Source: Nepenthes gracilis
Lineage: Eukaryota; Streptophyta; Magnoliopsida; Caryophyllales; Nepenthaceae
Reading direction: 5' to 3'
DNA length: 64,000 nucleotides
Assembly: GCA_033239525.1 (NCBI GenBank)
Contig: BSYO01000023.1
Coordinates: forward strand, 14,455,304 to 14,519,303
In this document: one piece after another, positions 56,354 through 64,000 of the stretch
Numbering within the stretch: the first letter of the stretch is position 1
Layout of the letters: each line of letters starts with the position of its first letter
Translations under genes and position numbers: made by a program
The notes under the pieces: model-generated
The model's input: the letters and a program-made list of their open reading frames with translations, nothing else
Database searches by the model: none
Told to the model about the DNA's origin: nothing

Positions 56354-58455
56354 AAAGTTTAATTTTGTAAAAAACTTTTAGAAGAGAATGAAAGGTTCTA
56401 TTAATACAGCAGCTCATATGGGTTGTATAATTATATTATGTCAAATTTGATTTAATAAATATTTTTGGTAATGTGGACCATATTAACAGGGGCATAATAA
56501 ATTTGACTTAGGTGAAAAAATAATAAATAAAATAACTCCATTAAATTGTGATAATAATTATCATAGCCTTTTCTTGCAGTAGAAGTTAAATTTATACACC
56601 CAACATTTAAATACATTATCAGATATATATTTTGACTGAAATATATATAATTTATGGCAATATTCATCATTTTTCTATTAATTTAAAAATATAATTCATA
56701 TATATTGTTGAATAATTGATCTTCTGATTGTTTTTTTTTTTCATGATATAAAATAATATTTATATTTTTTATGAAATATGTGAATAATAGAAAAAGTAGT
56801 TATTTTATTAATTTTTTTTTTGGTTCATGAACTTATGTGATAATTCAGTATAAAATAAAAATAGGCAGTGAATAAGAGTAATAATTCTATTTTAAGATAG
56901 CATGCAATTTTTTTCATACTGAGAAATAAACATATTTTTTTCCTCTATTTCCCTCTCTTCAATTATTAGATCAAAAATTTTTAATAATTAAAATTTCAAT
57001 ATTAAATAATATTTTACAATTTATATATTAAAAATTTTATATAGTAAATTAAATATTTAATAAATATTAATATTTTAAAAAATGAAAATTTTTTATTTTT
57101 AAATATTGAATAGTAAATTTTAATCTGCTTATAAATATATTTTTTATTTTTGAAAAAGATCTCCCATTTCTCATGCTGTCTTATCCAAACTGCAAAAATC
57201 CACTTAGCCATATGAGTAGGTTTGGAAAATCCACTTTCCAATTTTTCTTTTTGTACTTTAAGAATTTTATTTTTTAAATCTCACCACGTGTCCTTGTAAT
57301 AAAAAAAATAAGTTATTGGATAATGTGACATATACTATTTTTTTATATGGATAATAACATCGGAAATCAGATTTTGGAGACGGTGGACTAAATATTTATT
57401 TGTATTATTTATTAAAATTTAATGGATGAAATTTTAAATATAAAAAATAATTTTGATAGTTTTTAAAATTTTTTTATAATTAAATTAAATATTTAGTAAA
57501 TATTAATATTATAAAAATCATATAAAAATATTATGTATAATTTTTATATTTTAAATATTTTACTATTTAATTTTTATTTCATGGTAAATATTATGCCGCA
57601 AAGTAACCTTGGATGTATGTCAATTAATTAATAACAGGGGAGTCCATTTAGTATGGAGATAATGTACGGCCCACTTTGTGTAGAATTAATCGAACGGCAA
57701 CGAATAGACTTCAACACAATTACTCACGGATCATGCATGAGTTTAATTTAGATAAATATTTATGATTATTAAATGGGATTAATTTAGGTTAGGTTTAGTT
57801 GTTTAAATTAAAAATTATAATTATGTTTATTTATAATTAAAATTAAATTAATATAGGCTGTTTTATATATTTTTAAACAAAATTATTTAAACATTATACT
57901 TACAAAAGAAACCTAAAGATATAATTGTTAATATATAATATTTAAAATAAAATATTATCCAGATATTTTAACTAAAAAATTGTTACTCATAATTAATAAA
58001 ATAATTTTATTTTAAACTTTGTATTTATCTAGATAATTAATTATATTTATGAATAATATATCCTAATAAATTATTTTTATCCATGATCATATTTGATCCC
58101 AAAAATATATTTATGTCTAATTTTTTTATCTTAATTATTCATAATATTTATATATTTTGATTATACCTTTAAAAATTATAATTAGTCCAAATAATTGGAT
58201 TTTAATAGGCCTAATATTAAAAATTAAAATCTTCTTCAATCTCTTGTTGGACACATAAAAAATGTGTCCATATGCCGTGTTGTTACTTCTTTCTACAATA
58301 TTCTTCTAAGCATTTGGTATACATTGGGATACATTATAGTTTTTTAAAATTAAGATTTTATATATAAATTAAAATAAATTAGAGTCATTTTACATTTTAA
58401 AAATAAAAAATAGTAAAATTTTATGTTTATTACTTTTTAGTTGTCTAATATAATT
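56354..58455. other. AT-rich intergenic DNA
   Basis: No gene seen. It contains at least two copies of a low-complexity AT repeat (about 56980-57130 and 57400-57590) related to the sequence interrupted by the solo LTR at 59952. Confidence 0.5.
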
Positions 58456-58460
58456 TATAG

Positions 58461-59410
58461 TGATGGGTCTAACATGGATTTGAACTAGAACCAACGAAGC
58501 TCGGTTAGGAGAAGAATGATCCGATCAGCAGAGGGGTCATCCCAGCAACGATGTCCCAAAAGATTCAGAAATAAGGCTAACTGGATGGCTTGGGCATGCA
58601 GCCAATTAACGTCGCTCACGTATCTACAGAAGCGACCGTAAGTTGCCAACGTAGAAGGTATCAGCTCAAAAGATGTCAACCAATGAGAAAAGATGTCAAC
58701 GTTGACAAGTCACAGCGTATGTCGCCTCTTCTAGCAACTAAGCTAATTCCAACAAGTTAACAGGTTTGCGTTGGCCACACTCAATAATGGTTTTCTCGCC
58801 TCCACAATGCGACAACTAACACTGCTGACCATTGTCAGCTTATAGCGGTCAATAAATCTCAACAAACCATTTATCAGTGATCCCAACTCCCAAAATTTTT
58901 CTGACGAAACCTACAAATACTCTCTCTAGAAGTGGAGAGGGGGATCCGATTCCAATTTTCACCAAGGAGTTTAAGAGTGGTGATTTGAGATCAAGATCCC
59001 GATCCTTCACCCAACACTCAAAACTTCGAGGATAAATAACCAACTCTTTTTCCTAAAACCATTGCCATCTTTCGACGATAATAATGAGCCACTCCTAACG
59101 GTACACCTAACGGAGCACAAGTTTCCTTCTAATATCCCACGCACTCTCCTCATCCTAACATCCTTGCATTTTCATAGGGTTTACTTTCATGAATGCAACT
59201 TTTTATTCGTGAAAAAATATTTTTGATTTAAGTGTCGGAATGTTTACAGTGGGATAAGTTTTCGTTATCCTCTAACCTCTTATTTATAATTTGTGATATG
59301 TAGGGTTCAGGTTGTAAAATGCGAAGATCGAACCTGTTCGCAATCTAACCCAAATAAGAAATCCAAATGCTCTTTAATCAGCACGAGAATCCAAATTCAA
59401 GAACGTATCA
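58461..59410. mobile_element. Solo LTR with exact target duplication TATAG
   Basis: This 950-bp block starts TGATGGGTCT and ends GAACGTATCA. It is flanked by TATAG at 58456-58460 and 59411-59415. Its normal GC contrasts with the AT-rich flanks. ACCTACAAATACTCTCTCTA near 58910 looks like a core promoter region. It has no coding domain. Ends and duplication fit an LTR left after recombination. Confidence 0.85.
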
Positions 59411-59835
59411 TATAGCATATAAATATTTTATATTAGTTTAAGTGTGTATAAATTATATTTTAGTAATTTTTTATAATAAAATAAAAATAGATATTTATTT
59501 TTATTTTTATTTTAATATAAATTAATATTATTAATTAATCACATTCATATTTATTGCGTAGAATCGAGGTCATGTTTTGTGCGTGTTTTCATACTTATTA
59601 TTTTAGTCAATTCTTTTGTCAGTGTTTACTTTTTGCCATGTTTGGTAGCTCCCATAAAATAAATAAATAAATAAAATATATATTATTTTGTATTTATCGA
59701 GTGCCTATATAAATATTTTTGATATTTATATTATTAAAATGAGAATAGTTTACTAAGGCGGGAAGAAGCTCCCGGACATCATCATCTCAATAACTTCTCA
59801 ATTTTCGAGTCGGCGGACATCACGCGATTTGGAGT

Positions 59836-61145
59836 GGTTAGATGTATATTTTTATATTATTTGTTAAATACAAAATTTAATAAATAAATTTTAAAATATA
59901 AAAAATCTAAATATTTTTAAAATTTTTATTATTAAATTAAATATTTAATAGTGATGCGTACCTGAATCCGACTTCAAACAGATTCGAATTCGTCTGGTAG
60001 GTTCGATCCGGCTCCGTTCACTGAGTCTGAATCCTGCACACCACTAAAATAAACAAAGGTCAGTGTGTTGGCGGGAGGTTATCCAACCGAAAACACTTCC
60101 AATATTCAAATCAGTAAAAAAACCTTTAAATCGAGTAAGGTGAATTGATAAATAAAAGAGAGAGAAAGAGAAAGGGTTTGTCGGGAGTGTTGGCCCGTTG
60201 AGAGTATGAGCTCCAACTTACTGCTCATAAAGAGCGAGTGAAAGTTGCGTCTTGAAAGCGTGGAAGCTTTGAGGGACAGTTCTCAAAGAGTCGGAAATGA
60301 CTCTTACAATCTGGAGGACTTTGGTGAGATTTGAAAGTAAACGCTTTATACAGAGAGAGATAAAAAGAGTTTTTGCTCAAGTTCTGTAGGCGTTCGTGAC
60401 TTAGACTGTATCAGGAAGTCTCTTTTTATTTCAGAAAGCGTGTTCTGTATGTTCCATTGAAGGTGAGTTAGAGAGCATGTTTTTCAGAATGGAGATTCTA
60501 AGTTTATATAGATGGTAGGAGAGCCACATTCCTTGGTCAAAGTGGCGTGATCTTTTGGCCCGGCAATGGCGGCTTTGTTTGAGTTGGTGGGTATGATTGA
60601 CGTGATTTGATGGATCATTTTTCTTCTAAACAGTACAACGGATATTCAAATTATCTACTTTCCTTTCATACTTTTGTGACCGTTTAGACTCCATCGTTGA
60701 TGCCAAATTTATTGCTGTCTTTTTGGAGAAGATCAGCTTTCAGGAACACTTGTAATTATGAAAGGATCGTTGCTTTTCGTGTGCGAGATCACCTGTCAAA
60801 TTGGGCCTGGGCCGTATCAGATTTATCGCCTTTTTGGGCCTACTGCTACAGTACTTTAGGTCAACGCTAAGGTTGACTATTCTGTAAGCGAGTTAGCCGC
60901 CTGCTTGCGTTGCGACGGTTAATACTAGCGTTGACCGTTAAGAAAGCGTTTTCACCTTTCAGGACTTAGGCCTTGACCCCCTGTTAAACTAACATTAGAA
61001 TTAACCGTCCAATAGGCTATTTGGGCATTCTTTAACGTTGGGTCAACCCAACTTTCTTATACTCATCAAATAGTATAAAAGATATACTTATAAAAAATAT
61101 TTTTATATTTTTAAATCTTTACTATTAAATTTTTATTTAATTATA
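59836..61145. repeat. AT-rich repeat interrupted by a solo LTR
   Basis: The AT-rich sequence on the two sides of the LTR (59836-59951 and 61069-61145) joins into one unit that resembles 57400-57590 (shared blocks such as AAATTAAATATTTA and TTTACTATTTAATTTTTAT). The copy at 57.4 kb therefore acts as an uninterrupted paralogous site. Confidence 0.5.
59952..61068. mobile_element. Solo LTR with W-box palindromes, copy 2, exact target duplication AATAG
   Basis: This 1117-bp block starts TGATGCGTACCTGAATCCGA and ends TATACTCATCA. It is flanked by AATAG at 59947-59951 and 61069-61073. It belongs to the same family as 42520-43856. A TATA-like TTTATATAGA lies near 60498. Palindromes GGTCAA/TTGAC (60859-60877) and GACGGTTAA/TTGACCGTT (60914-60939) keep the 8-bp spacer. 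Shorter than copy 1 by about 220 bp. Confidence 0.9.
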
Positions 61146-63569
61146 AATAGAAAAGTTAATATTTTAATACGTTGTTAGATTTTAATTACTAATAAAATAA
61201 TAAAATCTAACATCTGGCAAAGCTACAAAAAACACAGGCCAATATTAATGAATAGTTTAATTAGCATTAACTTTGTGTTTCCAACCCTGAGAATGAATGC
61301 AGAAAACGATTAGTTTTATGAATTCAATTAGCAAAGTTGATTTGCTGTGTAATGGATTAATTTTTATTCCATTTGAATATAATATTTAAAATAGTTCAGT
61401 GAAATTAATTAGTTAATTTATATTATCAATAATTATTTATATTATATATCATGAATTGATTGTGTCTATGAATTAGAAGGCCGCGAATTGAATTTTCGTG
61501 CTGATCGATATAATATAGATTCAATATCCATAACCTCTAACCTGAACCCTACACAATATAATTGAAAACGAAATGTTAAAGGATGACGAAAATTACTCCC
61601 ATCATATATTCACCGACATTCAAGTCATATGACTTTTTAAGAGAATAGAAAAAAGGAAAATGATGCATAAAGATATATAATTGTGGATTGAACGTACGTC
61701 TAATTGATGAGTCGTTTAGAAGAAGTACATGAGACATACCATGAGAGGGGCATCTTAAATGGTTTTTAGATGCGTCAGACCTTAATAGGAGAGATAGATT
61801 TTAAATAAGGGACAATACCTTCTAAAGTGTTCACCCTCCCAGGTTTATTCTCTCCCAGAGGTATATTTTCTCCAGATCCTCATTTCCTGGGATCAAAAGG
61901 GATATTTATAAAATAGGCAAGCAATCTTAACCGACTGTTGAGCTACTCCAACGGACAACCATCGGAACTAATCGTGTAGATAAAACAGAATAGTTTAGCG
62001 ATTTTGTTTTCTAAGTTCGGTTTATAAAACCCATCAATTTAGGTTTTAAATAAATTAATTTAGTATTAGTTTGCGATAATCTATTTTAGGATTTCATATA
62101 AGTTTTATTTCATGAACTTTTAAAAAATTTACAAAAAAGTTGGTTAAAATATAAATTTTAATTTTTTTGAAAATAAAATATGTAATAGTTTTGGAGATGT
62201 ACTTTAATTGTTTGATTTAATATAATGTCTAATTTTTTTTATCTATTTTTATTTAATTTTAATAATATAAATAAATAAATTAAATATGATTTTTAACAAT
62301 TGTATATAAACGAGGCAAAGGCATTAAAATCAAAGTTAGTACTTACCATCAAATTTTAATATTTTTATATTTGTACTATTCTAAGTCTGTACGGCAATAT
62401 AAAAAGTTTCTCTATGAAAATTAAAAAGCTAAGTGCTTTTAATACGAATTGGGATTTTGATAATTTTATAGCGTCTAATTTCAAATCAGCTGATTTTATC
62501 CATCTGATCCCAATTTCTACGTAACTAGTTAATTAAATAGAACATTTAATAGATATTTTTTATTTTACGTAAGATTCTGAATATCCAAAAGTTAACTTAG
62601 GTTTTAGAATATTATTAATTATTTATATAAATCAATACGAATCACTATAATAATTAATTGACATTGTTTCTTTTAAATTTATTAATAATTAATTGACATG
62701 GTTGCAATCTCTGCTATTAAATAAGAATTTAATAATAAAAATGAAAAAATTTAAAAAATGTATATAATATTTTCATAAATTTATTTCATAATATTAATAT
62801 CAATTAAATATTTAAATTAATAATAAAAATAAAAATAATTATTTAAATATTCTTTTTATAATTTAAGTTTAATAAGTTAATTTTTTTTATCTAATAAATA
62901 ATATAAAAATATATTGAGAATATCTCCCTAAAAAAGTACTCCCTGATGCATACATGTCATCCAATGTCCAAAACTAACTCAAATATATAGTGCGAGTGGG
63001 ATAAATGGACTCCAGAGATCTTTTTTCTAATTTAAATTATTTATTTTTAAATAAATATATATATATAATTTAATTATTTTAAAAATTAAAAAATAATTAA
63101 AATTAATTATTTTAAAATTTATTTAAATTAAAAAAAAAAACAACTATCCGCCGTTTGGCCTCGGAATCGGGGAAATCAGGGGCGAAAATAATTAAAAAAT
63201 TCCGATAGCTCCCATTTTATATTAAAAATATATATAAATCTTTTAAATATTATTTTTTAAAAATAATTTTTCTTATTTTTAATTATAAAAATATAAATTT
63301 TAATATATATTTTTTTTAAATTTGATAAACTTTTTTTTTAAAAAATGGGAGAAGGGGCGTCCTTCTCTCCTCCCGCGAAGGATGCCCCCCGGGTCCTTCG
63401 GCCTCCATCCGTTGGAGTGGTGTCATTAAATTTAATATCGCAATATAGTTAATCCAACCCATAAAATGAAGCACCCCAAATCCGCATTACATACCGCTAG
63501 CATGCTAAAACCCTAATTCTAATCTGCGTCCGTACAAACACGGCGCCGATGACAGGAAGAACGGGAACG
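61074..63569. other. Intergenic DNA upstream of the window-edge gene end
   Basis: Mostly AT-rich. A patch at 61700-62036 of higher GC begins TGATGAGTCG and ends AAACCCATCA, but its flanks do not match as a target duplication. No gene seen. Confidence 0.5.
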
Positions 63570-64000
63570 CTACTGTTGGACGACCGGTGGCTCACGACGA
63601 GTGCCGATGAACATTGACTGAGTCAGTCGCAATCCATCGCTGGGCGGGGACAATTCCACCGGCAAAAAGTCATCTGTCTTACAGAAGAACACTGACCTCT
63701 GAAAATGCTTTTTCAGATTTTCCTTCCCCTGCAAACATTCGGAAACCATATCATTCGAGAAAAATCCAACTGGGTGTTGAGAAAACGAGGATGAAGAAAC
63801 CAGAATCAGGATAAAGAAAACCTGGATACTGGCGCCGGTGATTTCGCAGATTTTCTTTGAATTATACCCACATTTATCCCACGTTTGGCCGACCCATGAT
63901 TTGCAGAATCTGGACGCTGCTTCAATTGTGGTGAAATTAACGAACGCGTATCCGTAATTCAATTCAGTCACGAAATCAATGGGAAGGTAGAGGAAGTCGA
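63570..64000 (-). CDS. MEI2-type C-terminal RRM protein, 3' end only (partial)
   Basis: Two exons are visible, 63822 to beyond 64000 and 63570-63728, joined in phase at IQ/GKENLKKHF. The encoded stretch DFLYLPIDFVTELNYGYAFV, then NFTTIEAASRFCKSW, matches the third RRM of Mei2-like RNA-binding proteins. The downstream FLPVELSPPSDGLRLTQ and the terminal REPPVVQQ match its C-terminal extension. Canonical Mei2 has PIDF plus N.GYAFIN, with the aromatic RNP residues kept here. The protein stops soon after the RRM. It could be a full Mei2-like/TERMINAL EAR1 protein or a short 'C-terminal RRM only' member; the 5' part outside the window decides. Such proteins act in meiosis and meristem or leaf development by binding RNA. 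Confidence 0.85.
   Translation of the reverse strand, partial: DFLYLPIDFVTELNYGYAFVNFTTIEAASRFCKSWVGQTWDKCGYNSKKICEITGASIQVFFILILVSSSSFSQHPVGFFSNDMVSECLQGKENLKKHFQRSVFFCKTDDFLPVELSPPSDGLRLTQSMFIGTRREPPVVQQ

Noticed and set aside
61705..62036. Possible sixth solo LTR (TGATGAGTCG...AAACCCATCA)
   Set aside because: The ends fit the family, but the flanks CTAAT and ATTTA do not form a target duplication, so borders cannot be supported.

Overview
The window is nuclear DNA of a flowering plant, most likely a eudicot. The genes are split by GT-AG introns and their products match plant-specific families. The background is very AT-rich, and retrotransposon debris of plant type is abundant. The species cannot be named from the sequence. 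There are no rRNA genes, convincing tRNA genes, CRISPR arrays or bacterial features.

Six host genes are supported by exon-by-exon reading. (1) eIF5, minus strand, 197-1525, with a 2-kb leader intron and a TATA box near 3.63 kb. (2) A GALT31A-type CAZy GT31 galactosyltransferase, plus strand, 8829-13233. (3) A HAM1/HAM2-type MYST histone acetyltransferase, minus strand, nine coding exons, 15427-23219. (4) A TMEM50-like four-span membrane protein, plus strand, four exons, 27310-41488; its two large introns are filled with repeats. (5) A plant-specific protein starting MERSEP, minus strand, five coding exons, 49074-54184. (6) The 3' end of a MEI2-type C-terminal RRM gene, minus strand, 63570 to beyond the window edge. 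They are unrelated housekeeping or regulatory genes that share no obvious pathway.

The most interesting system lies in an intron of the TMEM50-like gene: a complete LTR retrotransposon (28201-32026, minus orientation, exact 5-bp target duplication AGCTT). Between a degraded gag and the last codons of a Ty3/gypsy-like pol it carries sense-orientation coding fragments resembling three unrelated host genes: ubiquitin-activating enzyme E1, an ER-type Ca2+-ATPase (ECA3-like) and a HAK/KUP potassium transporter. It appears to be a non-autonomous, gene-capturing element, comparable in principle to maize Bs1.

The rest of the intergenic and intronic DNA holds a set of solo LTRs: 42520-43856, 55904-56348, 58461-59410 and 59952-61068, plus a probable one at 14350-15008. 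Three have exact 5-bp target duplications, and most share TGATG...CATCA-like ends. Two carry repeated palindromes built from the W-box core TTGACC. Other features are an intronic satellite of seven ~150-bp units, two decayed Au-like SINEs, a 270-bp tandem duplication, a mosaic duplication that alternates between two neighbouring templates, and a pair of strongly diverged AT-rich dispersed repeats near 24 and 45 kb.
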